Source: Paracoccus onubensis (lineage in GTDB: Bacteria > Pseudomonadota > Alphaproteobacteria > Rhodobacterales > Rhodobacteraceae). Taken from it: a stretch of 46,720 nucleotides of DNA. This document shows, piece by piece, positions 31,080 to 39,864 of this stretch. Every line of letters starts with the position of its first letter. Position 1 is the stretch's first letter. The position numbers and the translations under genes are program-made. The stretch spans positions 1-46,720 of the forward strand of contig NZ_QZCG01000022.1 in assembly GCF_003591515.1 (NCBI RefSeq). Reading direction: 5' to 3'. The notes beneath the pieces were generated by a model. It was given only the letters and a program-made list of their open reading frames with translations. It was not told the DNA's origin and ran no database searches.

Positions 31080-32336
31080 TCAAAGCGGCTTTCTGATCCG
31101 CGCCATGTAGAACCCGTCCACTCCGCCCCGCTCCGGCCAGTGGTCCGGGCGTAGCCGCAAGCCGCCTTCGGGTGTGATCCATGCAGGATCGATGCCCGGC
31201 AGATCCGGCGCCTCGATCTTCAGGCCGGGATGGCGTTCCAGCAAGGCCGGGATCTGCGCCTCGCCTTCGTCGGGCAAAAGCGAACAAACGGCATAGACCA
31301 GCCTGCCGCCGGGGCGCAGAAGCTCAAGCGCGTGATCCAGCAGCCGGGATTGCAGCGCCGCAAGTTCCGCGATCCCGCTGCCGTCGCGCAGAATGGGCAG
31401 GTCGGGATGGCGGCGAATCGTCCCGGTGGCCGAGCAGGGCGCGTCCAGCAGGATCGCGTCGGGTGGGGTGTCCGGCTGCCATTCAAGCGCATCCGCGGTG
31501 ATCAACTCGGCTTGCAGTCCGCAGCGGGTCAGATTCTCGGCCACCCGTTTCAGACGCGCGGCACTGATATCGACCGCGGTGACCTGCGCACCACCAGCCG
31601 CCAGCTGCAGCGTCTTGCCGCCGGGAGCTGCGCAGATATCGGCGACGCGCTCGCCCGTTACCGGATCAAGCAGGCGCACCGGCAAGGCGGCGGCGGCGTC
31701 CTGCACCCACCAATCGCCCTCGGCATAGCCGGGCAGGGCCGAAACCTGTACGGAACCGGTAATTCGCACGGATCCGGTTGGCAGAAGCGTGCCGCCTTCG
31801 ATCACGGCCATATCGGGTTTCAGCGTCAGATCCAGCGGGGCGCCTCTCTGATGGGCCGTCTCGATGGCTGACGCGGCTGCTTTGCCGAAGCTGCGGACGA
31901 CAGAGCGGCGCAACCAGTCGGGCATCCGTTGCGGCGGCAATTCCGCCCAGCCCTCATGCCGGGAAATTTTGCGCAATACCGCATTCACCATGCCCGCGGC
32001 GGCCTGACCGCGCCTGCCAAGTCCGCGCGTCATGCCGACGGCGGTATCCACGACGCCATGCGCGGCGGCATGCAGTTCCAGCATTTCGACGGTTGCGAGC
32101 CGCAGGATATCCGCAATTTGCGGCGCCGGTTTGCGGCTGACATATGTGGCGATCACGCGGTTGGCGCGGTCGCGGTGGCGCAGAACCTCTGCCGCAAGAC
32201 GCGCGGCCCGGGCCTGATCCGCCGGCGACATGGATTTCAGCGAAGCGGCTTGATCGGACAGGCTTTGCCCCTCTTGAACGCCCGATAACAGCCGCAAGGC
32301 ACCTTTTCGCGCCGAATCCCGGACAGTTTTTGCCAA
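31080..32336 (-). CDS. rsmB: 16S rRNA m5C967 methyltransferase RsmB
   Basis: A 418-aa SAM-dependent methyltransferase that modifies cytosine 967 of 16S rRNA. An N-terminal NusB-like helical domain (1-130, with LRLATVEMLELHAAAHGVVD) precedes the catalytic domain: SAM loop DICAAPGGKT (233-242), Cys301 in LDAPCSATG, which aids product release, and the nucleophile Cys351 in YAVCSL. The end ERGGVDGFYMARI is typical. First gene of a probable operon with purH and lspA. It is divergent from the DUF1674 gene; the 66-bp spacer contains the palindrome TCTTGT-C-ACAAGA at 32357-32369. Confidence 0.95.
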   Translation of the reverse strand: MAKTVRDSARKGALRLLSGVQEGQSLSDQAASLKSMSPADQARAARLAAEVLRHRDRANRVIATYVSRKPAPQIADILRLATVEMLELHAAAHGVVDTAVGMTRGLGRRGQAAAGMVNAVLRKISRHEGWAELPPQRMPDWLRRSVVRSFGKAAASAIETAHQRGAPLDLTLKPDMAVIEGGTLLPTGSVRITGSVQVSALPGYAEGDWWVQDAAAALPVRLLDPVTGERVADICAAPGGKTLQLAAGGAQVTAVDISAARLKRVAENLTRCGLQAELITADALEWQPDTPPDAILLDAPCSATGTIRRHPDLPILRDGSGIAELAALQSRLLDHALELLRPGGRLVYAVCSLLPDEGEAQIPALLERHPGLKIEAPDLPGIDPAWITPEGGLRLRPDHWPERGGVDGFYMARIRKPL

Positions 32337-32402
32337 AACGCTTTCCTTCGCCTAAATCTTGTCACAAGACATAGTCCTTACGCCTGATCAGGGGATGTTT
32401 CC

Positions 32403-32579
32403 ATGAGTGATCGACCCGAATTGCCGCCTGCTGCGCAACGCGCCCTGGCCGAGGCCGAAGAACGCCGTAAGGCCGCCGCCAGACAGGCTGCCCTGCCCAA
32501 GGAATACGGAGGCCGGGACGGCCCTGAGCCGGTGCGTTTCGGCGATTACGAAAAGAACGGCCTCGCGGTGGATTTCTAG
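32403..32579 (+). CDS. DUF1674 protein (SDHAF4-like)
   Basis: A 58-aa protein beginning MSDRPELPPAAQRALAEAE and ending with the DUF1674 signature GGRDGPEPVRFGDYEKNG, then LAVDF. The eukaryotic member SDHAF4 helps assemble succinate dehydrogenase by binding the flavinated subunit; a matching role in bacteria is inferred. AGGGGAT precedes the ATG. The amidase gene begins one base after its stop, so both are read from one mRNA. A position divergent from rsmB is common in related genomes as far as I recall. Confidence 0.85.
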   Translation: MSDRPELPPAAQRALAEAEERRKAAARQAALPKEYGGRDGPEPVRFGDYEKNGLAVDF

Positions 32580-32580
32580 G

Positions 32581-33918
32581 ATGGACTGGCTGAAGGCGAC
32601 GGCGGTCCAGCAGGGCAGGGCGATCATGGCGGGTCTGCTTGACCCGCTGGATCAGGCCGAGGCTTATCTGGCCGCCGCCAAGACGCATCCCGACGGCTGG
32701 CGCATCTATGCGAGACTGACCGAGGCCCGCGCGCGTTCCGAAGCCATCGCTGCGCATGATCGCGCCCGTTCGGAACTTCGGCGAGGCTTGCTTGACGGTG
32801 TTTCGATAAGCTGGAAGGACAATATCGACAGCGGCGGAACCGCGACCGAGGCGGGTTCGCGGCTTCTGGAAAGCAGGGTGCCCGCGCATGATGCGACGAT
32901 CTTGGCGCAGGCGGCGCGCGAAGGTCTGGTTTGCCTGGGCAAGACGCATATGACCGAACTGGCCTTTTCCGGGCTGGGGCTGAACCCGACAACGGCGACT
33001 CCGCCCAATGCGGGCGATCCGGCGCGTGCTCCGGGCGGCTCCTCGTCAGGTGCCGCGGTGTCGGTGGCGCTTGGGCTGGCGGCGGCGGCGATCGGCTCGG
33101 ATACCGGTGGTTCGATCCGCCTGCCTGCTGCCTGGAACGATATTGTGGGCTTCATGCCGACGCATGGGGCGCTTTCCTCGAAAGGGGTGGTGCCGCTCTG
33201 CCGCCGGTTCGATGTGGCCGGACCGCTGGCCCGCTCGGTCGAGGATTGCGCCGAAATCATGGCGGTCCTGACCGGCAATGCCGTCACCGATCTGAAAGGC
33301 GCCAGCGCCAAGGGGCTGCGGCTGATGGTGCTTGACGGCGCACCGTTCGAGGATGCCGAAGAGGGCGCAGTGGCCGCGTTCACCGACGCGATCGAGCGGC
33401 TTGCCCGCGCCGGTGCCCGGATCACCCATGCCAGGCTCGATTCCGCTGCGCAGATCCTGAAACTGGCGCCGCTGATCTTTGCACCTGAAGCCTATGGTAT
33501 CTGGCGCGCGCAGATCGAGGATGCGCCGGAACTGATGCATAAGCCGGTTCTCGATCGTTTCCGCGGCGGGGGGCAGGTCAGTGCCGCGGATTATATCGCC
33601 GCCTGGGAAAAGCTGACCCGGTTGCGCCGGAAATGGGGGGCGAAAGTCGCCGGCTTTGATGCAATCCTGCTGCCAAGCTGCGCGATCCTGCCGCCCGACG
33701 CCAGGCGGTTGGAGGAGGACGAGGAATATTTCGTCCGAGCAAACCAGCTGGCCCTACGAAATACCCGGCTTGGCAATATGCTGGGCCTGCCCGCCGCCTC
33801 GCTTCCCACGGGACAGCGCGGCTGCGGGATCATGGCGTTGGGCCATGCGGGGCGCGACCGGCATCTGCTGCGGATTTTGGCGGGGATGGAACATGCATTG
33901 GCGGTACGTCAGGCGTGA
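32581..33918 (+). CDS. Amidase-signature family hydrolase
   Basis: A 445-aa amidase-signature enzyme with the Ser-cisSer-Lys triad: Lys79 in SWKDNIDS, the cis-Ser in PGGSSSGAAV (154-156) and the nucleophile Ser178 in GSDTGGSIRLPA. The signature block normally reads GGSSGG; here an extra Ser replaces the first glycine after SS. It hydrolyses an amide, substrate unknown. Start ATG 32581 follows the DUF1674 stop by one base; an in-frame extension to 32407 would overlap that gene and is rejected. Confidence 0.85.
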   Translation: MDWLKATAVQQGRAIMAGLLDPLDQAEAYLAAAKTHPDGWRIYARLTEARARSEAIAAHDRARSELRRGLLDGVSISWKDNIDSGGTATEAGSRLLESRVPAHDATILAQAAREGLVCLGKTHMTELAFSGLGLNPTTATPPNAGDPARAPGGSSSGAAVSVALGLAAAAIGSDTGGSIRLPAAWNDIVGFMPTHGALSSKGVVPLCRRFDVAGPLARSVEDCAEIMAVLTGNAVTDLKGASAKGLRLMVLDGAPFEDAEEGAVAAFTDAIERLARAGARITHARLDSAAQILKLAPLIFAPEAYGIWRAQIEDAPELMHKPVLDRFRGGGQVSAADYIAAWEKLTRLRRKWGAKVAGFDAILLPSCAILPPDARRLEEDEEYFVRANQLALRNTRLGNMLGLPAASLPTGQRGCGIMALGHAGRDRHLLRILAGMEHALAVRQA

Positions 33919-34140
33919 TCCGTGATTTCCGGGCGGGCTGCGCCGGCATCCGGTGGTCCCTGCCTGCGTGATGTCACCCGCCTGATATCGGCGCGGCAAT
34001 CCCCGAATCAGTGTCGCGCGATTGCATCCACATGAACCGATAAATTGCCCTGATCTGCCCCGTTCCACTGGACGCAAGCCCGCGATCACGCTAATGTTGC
34101 AGGTAATCAAGGGGCGTAAGACCCCGGAAGCGAGGCAGTT

Positions 34141-35334
34141 ATGGCAATCCCCGAGCGGTTCTCGAACCTGCCGGAATACGCGTTTCCGCGTTTGCGGGCG
34201 CTGTTGTCGGATATAAAGCCGGAGTTGAAATCCGGCGAGGCTCCGGTGGTGATGACCATCGGCGAGCCCCGTCATGCCATGCCCGGTTTCGTGGCGCAGG
34301 TCATGGCGGATCATATCGGGGAATTCGCGAAATACCCGGTGAATGAAGGAACGCCGGGGCTGTTGGACGCGATCGGGGGCTGGCTGGGCCGCCGCTATGG
34401 TCTTGATGTTGCGCCCGAGCGGATCATGGCGCTTAACGGCACGCGGGAAGGGCTGTTCAGTGCAGGTCTGGCATTGTGTCCCGAGCAGAAAAACGGCCAG
34501 CGGCCCGCGATACTGATCCCCAACCCGTTCTATCAGGTCTATGCCGTCGCGGCGGCAGCGGTGCAGGCCGAGCCGGTCTTTGTCTCTGCAGCGCCTGCAA
34601 CCGGGAACCTGCCCGATTATGCCGGGCTGCCTGCGGAATTGCTGGATCGGACGGCGCTTGCCTATCTTTGCTCGCCCGCCAATCCGCAGGGCGCGATCGC
34701 GGATCGGGATTATCTTGAAACGCTGGTCGGGCTGGCTGAAAAGCATGATTTCCTGATCCTGGCGGATGAATGTTATTCCGAGATTTACCGCGACGCCCCT
34801 CCGCCGGGCGCATTGGCCGTGGCGACGGAACTGGGGCTGGCGGATCGGGTGGTCATGTTCAATTCGCTGTCCAAACGCTCGAACCTGCCGGGATTGCGCT
34901 CGGGCTTCGTGGCGGGCAGCGCCGCGAATATTGCCCAGTTCCGCAAGCTGCGCAGCTATGCGGGCGCGCCTTTGTCGCTGCCCGCTCAGGCCGTCAGTGA
35001 AGCCGCGTGGCGCGACGAGGATCACGTGACGGCCAGCCGCGCACTTTATCAGCAGAAATACCGGATCGCCGACCGGGTGCTGGGGAATATTCCCGGCTAC
35101 CGGCCTGTGGCAGGCGGGTTCTTCCTTTGGCTGCCGGTCGCGGATGGCGAGGCGGCGGCCCGGAAGCTATGGGCGGATGCGGGGATACAGGTTCTGCCCG
35201 GGGCCTATCTGTCGCGCGATGTGAGTGGCGAAAATCCGGGTCAGTCCTTTATCCGGGTGGCGCTGGTTTTGCCGCCCGAGGAAACCGAGGCCGCACTGAT
35301 CCGGCTTCGTGATGTTTTGTATGACGACGATTGA
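34141..35334 (+). CDS. Class I/II PLP-dependent aminotransferase (DapC-like)
   Basis: A 397-aa fold-type I aminotransferase. PLP-site landmarks are NGTREGLFSAG, CSPANPQGAI, LADECYSEIY and the Schiff-base Lys245 in NSLSKRSNLPGLRSGF. The KRSN/LRSGF context is shared with succinyldiaminopimelate aminotransferases (DapC), so a lysine-pathway role is possible but unproved. Start has GAGGC upstream. The 222-bp gap before it shows no gene. ftsK begins 17 nt after its stop, probably in the same transcript. Confidence 0.87.
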   Translation: MAIPERFSNLPEYAFPRLRALLSDIKPELKSGEAPVVMTIGEPRHAMPGFVAQVMADHIGEFAKYPVNEGTPGLLDAIGGWLGRRYGLDVAPERIMALNGTREGLFSAGLALCPEQKNGQRPAILIPNPFYQVYAVAAAAVQAEPVFVSAAPATGNLPDYAGLPAELLDRTALAYLCSPANPQGAIADRDYLETLVGLAEKHDFLILADECYSEIYRDAPPPGALAVATELGLADRVVMFNSLSKRSNLPGLRSGFVAGSAANIAQFRKLRSYAGAPLSLPAQAVSEAAWRDEDHVTASRALYQQKYRIADRVLGNIPGYRPVAGGFFLWLPVADGEAAARKLWADAGIQVLPGAYLSRDVSGENPGQSFIRVALVLPPEETEAALIRLRDVLYDDD

Positions 35335-35351
35335 AAGCGGGGATTAACGGA

Positions 35352-38006
35352 ATGGCAAGCTGGCAGGCGAAACATCGCAATCCGCTGTTCGACCAGAGCA
35401 CGCAGGCCGCGCTGGAGCGACGCGGAAAGGAACTGGTCGGGGCCGGGCTGATTGTCGTCGGCGTGCTGATCGCGATGATGCTGGGAAGCTGGACCGCCGA
35501 GGATCCCAGCTTCCTTGCCGCGACCGATCAGCCCGCGCAGAACATGCTGGGTGGTTTCGGGGCCTATGTTTCATCGCCGCTGATGATGATCGCGGGCAAG
35601 GGGTCATGGCTGCTGGTCGTCGGCGCGTTCGTCTGGGGCTTGCGGCTGATGCTGCACCGGGGCGAAGAGCGGATCATGCGGGCGATCTTTCTGCCGATCG
35701 CCGTCGCGGTCGCCTCGGTCTATTGCAGCTCGCTGGTGCCGGACGCGGAGTGGCAGCAAAGTTACGGGATGGGCGGTCATTTCGGCGATATGGTGATGGG
35801 CGCATTGCTGAATGTGATCCCGGTCAAGGCGCAGATCGGCATCAAGATCGCCGCGCTGCTGGTGGCCGCCGGAACCGTCATCATTTCCGCATTCGTCCTT
35901 GGTTTCGATCTGAAAGAGCTTCGCGCCTTGTGGCGGCGCTTCCTGATCGGGCTGGTGACGGCCTATGATGCGGCAATGCGCATCGTCGGGCGCGGCGCTT
36001 CCGTATCGGCAGGGCTGGCGCAGCGCGCGCGGGATCGTCGCCACAGCAAGGCCGCCGCGCCAACGGCGCAGGTGGCGGCCGCACGTGGCGGGCTGTTCCG
36101 CCGCCGGAAAGAAAGCGGAATGGACGCGGAATTCCAGCAATCGGGCGATCTGCCGGAACCCGAACTGGTCGAGCGTGACGCGGATTATCACGGAGATGCC
36201 CCCACGGATGAGGAAGTCCGGGGCCGCATCTCGGATGCGATCCGCAACCGCACGCTCAAGGACTCGGTGCTGGCTGCGGTGACCTCGCGGCTGGTGCGGG
36301 GTGGCGCAGATGACGATACCCGGGTCGAGCCTCCGCTGACGGAAGAAGATGACGCGGATATGCTGGATGTGGCGGAACCGGTGCCTTTCGGTCAGGACAG
36401 AAAGCGTGTCGTGGTGCCGCCGGCGCGCAAGAGCTCTGCGTCTCGTCAGGCCCAATCCGAGGCACAGCCGCAATTGCGCTTCGACGAAGCCGACTCGGCT
36501 TATGAGAGACCGCCTCTGGCCTTGCTGACCGCGCCCTCGACGATCGAGCGTTTGCAGCTTTCGGAAGAGGCGATGATGGAAAACGCCCGGATGCTGGAAG
36601 CGGTGCTGGACGATTACGGCGTGAAAGGGCAGGTCACCGAGGTGCGTCCCGGCCCGGTCGTCACGCTGTATGAGCTTGAGCCTGCTCCGGGGCTCAAGGC
36701 CAGCCGGGTGATCGGGCTGGCGGATGATATCGCCCGCTCGATGTCGGCGCTGTCCGCCCGCGTCTCGACCGTGCCGGGCCGCAGCGTGATCGGGATCGAA
36801 CTGCCCAATGCCAAGCGCGAAGTTGTTCTGTTGCGCGAGATCCTGTCGGCGCGGGCCTTCGGTGACGGCAAGCAGCCGCTGCCGCTTGCGCTGGGCAAGG
36901 ATATCGGGGGCGAGCCGATCATCGCCAATCTTGCCAAGATGCCGCATTTGCTGATCGCCGGGACGACGGGTTCGGGGAAATCGGTGGCGATCAACACGAT
37001 GATCCTGTCGCTTCTGTACAAGCTGACGCCCGAAGAGTGCCGGTTGATCATGATCGACCCGAAGATGCTGGAACTGTCGGTCTATGACGATATCCCGCAT
37101 CTGCTTTCGCCGGTGGTCACGGATCCGAAAAAGGCCGTTGTCGCCCTGAAATGGGTCGTCGGCGAGATGGAGGATCGCTATCGCAAGATGTCCAAGATGG
37201 GCGTCCGCAATATCGAGGGTTATAACGGCCGCGTCCGCGAGGCCCTGTCCAAGGGCGAGATGTTCAAGCGCACCGTCCAGACCGGCTTCGATGAAGACAC
37301 CGGCGAACCCATCTTCGAGACCGAGGAATTCCAGCCCGAGAAGTTCCCCTACATCGTCGTGATCGTCGATGAGATGGCCGATCTGATGATGGTCGCCGGC
37401 AAGGAGATCGAGGCCTGCATCCAGCGTCTGGCGCAGATGGCGCGGGCTTCGGGGATTCATTTGATCATGGCCACGCAGCGCCCCTCGGTCGATGTCATTA
37501 CCGGCACGATCAAGGCAAACTTCCCGACCCGGATCAGTTTCCAGGTCACTTCGAAAATCGACTCGCGCACCATTCTGGGCGAGCAGGGGGCAGAGCAGCT
37601 TCTGGGGCAGGGCGACATGCTCTATATGGGCAATGGCGCCCGCATCACCCGCATCCACGGCCCCTTCGTCAGCGACGAGGAAGTCGAAGAGGTCGTGACC
37701 CATCTGAAAAGCTTCGGGCCGCCATCCTACAAATCCGGCGTGATCGAAGGGCCGGATGACGAGAAGGCCGGGGATATCGACGCGGTGCTGGGGCTTGGCA
37801 GCGGTGAAAACGGTGACGATCAGCTTTATGATCAGGCCGTGATGATCGTCGCCCGGGATCGGAAATGCTCGACCTCTTATATCCAGCGCAAGCTGGCGAT
37901 CGGCTATAACAAGGCCGCCCGTCTGGTCGAGCAGATGGAAGATCAGGGCGTGGTCTCGACCGCCAATCATGTCGGCAAACGCGAAGTGCTGGTGCCCGAG
38001 ATTTAA
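35352..38006 (+). CDS. ftsK: DNA translocase FtsK
   Basis: An 884-aa septal DNA translocase that moves chromosome termini during division. Residues 25-180 hold about four TM helices; a variable linker runs to about 390; the RecA-like motor has Walker A GTTGSGKS (537-544) and Walker B VIVDEMADLMM, with PHLLSPVVTDPKKAV and ATQRPSVDVITGTIKANFPT; the C-terminal winged gamma domain (CSTSYIQRKLAIGYNKAARL) reads KOPS. The linker is short compared with E. coli FtsK, as usual in alphaproteobacteria. Start ATG 35352 is preferred to the TTG at 35331. A terminator follows at 38067. Confidence 0.96.
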   Translation: MASWQAKHRNPLFDQSTQAALERRGKELVGAGLIVVGVLIAMMLGSWTAEDPSFLAATDQPAQNMLGGFGAYVSSPLMMIAGKGSWLLVVGAFVWGLRLMLHRGEERIMRAIFLPIAVAVASVYCSSLVPDAEWQQSYGMGGHFGDMVMGALLNVIPVKAQIGIKIAALLVAAGTVIISAFVLGFDLKELRALWRRFLIGLVTAYDAAMRIVGRGASVSAGLAQRARDRRHSKAAAPTAQVAAARGGLFRRRKESGMDAEFQQSGDLPEPELVERDADYHGDAPTDEEVRGRISDAIRNRTLKDSVLAAVTSRLVRGGADDDTRVEPPLTEEDDADMLDVAEPVPFGQDRKRVVVPPARKSSASRQAQSEAQPQLRFDEADSAYERPPLALLTAPSTIERLQLSEEAMMENARMLEAVLDDYGVKGQVTEVRPGPVVTLYELEPAPGLKASRVIGLADDIARSMSALSARVSTVPGRSVIGIELPNAKREVVLLREILSARAFGDGKQPLPLALGKDIGGEPIIANLAKMPHLLIAGTTGSGKSVAINTMILSLLYKLTPEECRLIMIDPKMLELSVYDDIPHLLSPVVTDPKKAVVALKWVVGEMEDRYRKMSKMGVRNIEGYNGRVREALSKGEMFKRTVQTGFDEDTGEPIFETEEFQPEKFPYIVVIVDEMADLMMVAGKEIEACIQRLAQMARASGIHLIMATQRPSVDVITGTIKANFPTRISFQVTSKIDSRTILGEQGAEQLLGQGDMLYMGNGARITRIHGPFVSDEEVEEVVTHLKSFGPPSYKSGVIEGPDDEKAGDIDAVLGLGSGENGDDQLYDQAVMIVARDRKCSTSYIQRKLAIGYNKAARLVEQMEDQGVVSTANHVGKREVLVPEI

Positions 38007-38066
38007 GGGGCCGCATCATGGCTGCCGGTGGTATTCCTTACCGATGCCGTGCAGCGAGATCGGGAA

Positions 38067-38098
38067 GGGGCGGCGAATACTTGCCGCCCCTGTCTTGT
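38067..38098 (+). terminator. Intrinsic terminator after ftsK
   Basis: GGGGCGGC and GCCGCCCC form an 8-bp stem around GAATACTT, followed by TGTCTTGTCC. The T-tract is imperfect. Confidence 0.6.
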
Positions 38099-38169
38099 CC
38101 CGGCAGTTGAAACCGGCGGGAAAACCGTGTTTCAACGGCGAAAGGATTTGCAGCGAGGCAAGGTTTCCG

Positions 38170-39003
38170 GTGACCATCTGGCATATTCACATGCTGAATG
38201 CGCGTCATGGTTTGACGCACGTACTTCCCGACATCCGGTTGGCGGCGCGCGAGGCTGTCGCGGCGGCATCGTCCCATGCCGAATTGCCGGATTTCGATCT
38301 TGTCATCAAGGCCCAGCCCGGAGGCGGCATACCGGCATGGGGTGTCGGCGGCCGCGCTCCGTCCCCCGGCCTGATCGAGATCACGGTCGATCCCGCGCGT
38401 TTCGCGGCGCCTCTGCTGATCCGTACGCTGGTGCATGAATTTCATCATCTGCTGCGCTGGGATGGGCCGGGCTACGGCAATTCGCTTGGCGAAGCTTTGG
38501 TCAGTGAAGGGCTGGCTGGCCATTTCACCCTTCAGGTATTGGGGGGCAAACCCGATCCCTGGGATGCAGTCAAACCCGCCGCGCGGGTGGCGCGTGCCGC
38601 GATGAACAAATGGGCGCGGCTGGACTATAACCACGCGCATTGGTTCTTTGGCAGCGGCGAGCTGCGGCGATGGACGGGTTACGGGCTAGGGCATATGCTG
38701 ATCACGGAGCATCTCTCGCGCTTTCCGGATATGGATGCGGTGAAGCTCGCCTATGTGAAAGCCGAAGAATTCCGCCCCGCGATGCGCCGCCTGGCCGGTG
38801 CAGAGGCTGCGGCAGGCGATGATCCTGCCGAGGATGGCGCCGGCGAAGCCGATGCGGATGCCGATCCCGCCCCCGATGCCGCGGACGAAGACAGTGCAGC
38901 CCCGGAACAACAGCATGCCGGGGGCGAGGTCACGGCGAAGGAAAGCGGGGCCGAGGCTGCCGGCACAAGCGAAAGCGGTCCGGCGGAGGACAAGAAGGGC
39001 TGA
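38170..39003 (+). CDS. DUF2268 zinc metalloprotease-like protein with acidic C-terminal tail
   Basis: A 277-aa protein with the zincin motif HEFHH (His89, Glu90, His93) in LVHEFHHLLRW and a likely third ligand in LVSEGLAGHF (Glu113). The later FFGSGELRRWTGYGLGH is typical of DUF2268, a family of putative Zn-dependent proteases. Residues from about 210 to the end are almost only Ala, Asp, Glu, Pro and Gly, which is not part of the family. Start is GTG 38170 with AAGG six nt upstream, just past the ftsK terminator; earlier codons read through that hairpin. Cytosolic; substrate unknown. Confidence 0.8.
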   Translation: MTIWHIHMLNARHGLTHVLPDIRLAAREAVAAASSHAELPDFDLVIKAQPGGGIPAWGVGGRAPSPGLIEITVDPARFAAPLLIRTLVHEFHHLLRWDGPGYGNSLGEALVSEGLAGHFTLQVLGGKPDPWDAVKPAARVARAAMNKWARLDYNHAHWFFGSGELRRWTGYGLGHMLITEHLSRFPDMDAVKLAYVKAEEFRPAMRRLAGAEAAAGDDPAEDGAGEADADADPAPDAADEDSAAPEQQHAGGEVTAKESGAEAAGTSESGPAEDKKG

Positions 39004-39010
39004 CCAGCCC

Positions 39011-39769
39011 TCAAAGCCCGGTGGCGGCCAGTACCTGCGGCATCACGCGCGAAAGACGCTTTGCCCATTCGGCTTGACCGGCTTCGGTTTCGATCAGGTC
39101 GTTCCGGATCTCGATCAGCATGTTCGGGCGACCATGCGCCAGCGCGTGGCGGGCAATCGAATCGCCCTCAAGATGGCCGGTATAGGGCTGGTTTTCTCCG
39201 GTTATCCATCCTTCGTCCCTGCTTGCCTGAACCATTGCCGTGCCAAGCCGCGCGTCGTCATGGGAATAGAGGATGCCGATCTGCCACGGGCGCGGCGGCC
39301 GGCCGCGCAATTGCGGCGTGAAGCTGTGGATGGCGCAGATGCAGCGGTCCGGGTGCCGCCCTGCCAGATGCTCCAGCATATTGTGATAAGGGCGGTGCAG
39401 CCGGTCCAGGCGGCGTTCGCGCTCGGCCCGGTCGGCATGTTTGTTGGCGGGAATCACTGTGCCGTCATAAAGCCGCATCAGCAGGGTCGGATCATCCTCG
39501 CCGCGATTCGGATCGATCACGAGACGCGAGAAATCCGAGAAGATCGCGGGCGCGTCCAGCAATGCCGCCAGCCTGTCGGCCAGACCCGCCGCGCCGATAT
39601 CGAAGGCGATATGCCGTGCCATGTCGCTGGGTGCGATGCCCAGATCTCCGCCGTTTAACCAATCGGGAACCCGATTCGTCGCATGATCACAGGTGATCAG
39701 CCAGCGCGAGGGTCTGTCTTCGCCGGTTATCCAATAGGCTCGTTCTGTCATGGTCATGTTACTGTTCAT
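39011..39769 (-). CDS. N-formylglutamate amidohydrolase family protein
   Basis: A 252-aa metal-dependent amidohydrolase of the FGase family (PF05013). Landmarks are WLITCDHATNRVPDWL, DIGAAGLADRLAALLDA, FSDFSRLVIDPNR, ICAIHSFTP and MLIEIRNDLIET. In histidine catabolism the enzyme releases formate from N-formylglutamate, but no hut genes are here and many members act on other N-acyl substrates. Several start codons (39769, 39757, 39751) are close together and none has a clear Shine-Dalgarno. It converges with the DUF2268 gene, 7 nt apart. Confidence 0.83.
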   Translation of the reverse strand: MNSNMTMTERAYWITGEDRPSRWLITCDHATNRVPDWLNGGDLGIAPSDMARHIAFDIGAAGLADRLAALLDAPAIFSDFSRLVIDPNRGEDDPTLLMRLYDGTVIPANKHADRAERERRLDRLHRPYHNMLEHLAGRHPDRCICAIHSFTPQLRGRPPRPWQIGILYSHDDARLGTAMVQASRDEGWITGENQPYTGHLEGDSIARHALAHGRPNMLIEIRNDLIETEAGQAEWAKRLSRVMPQVLAATGL

Positions 39770-39864
39770 GCGGAACGCTGTTTAAGACAATCGGTGGATG
39801 GACACCAGTTGCCGCGGGGCAGTATTTACGGCATAGATAGCGCTAAACCTGCAAGGAATTCGGT

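Noticed and set aside
35604..37970. A 788-codon open frame antisense to ftsK
   Set aside because: It is the mirror frame of a certain gene; high G+C keeps stops out of such frames. No domain is recognisable and the composition is Arg/His/Asp-rich as expected for a shadow.
37969..38169. Upstream extension of the DUF2268 protein
   Set aside because: It would read through the end of ftsK and its terminator, is Cys-rich and unconserved, and GTG 38170 has a ribosome site at the right distance.
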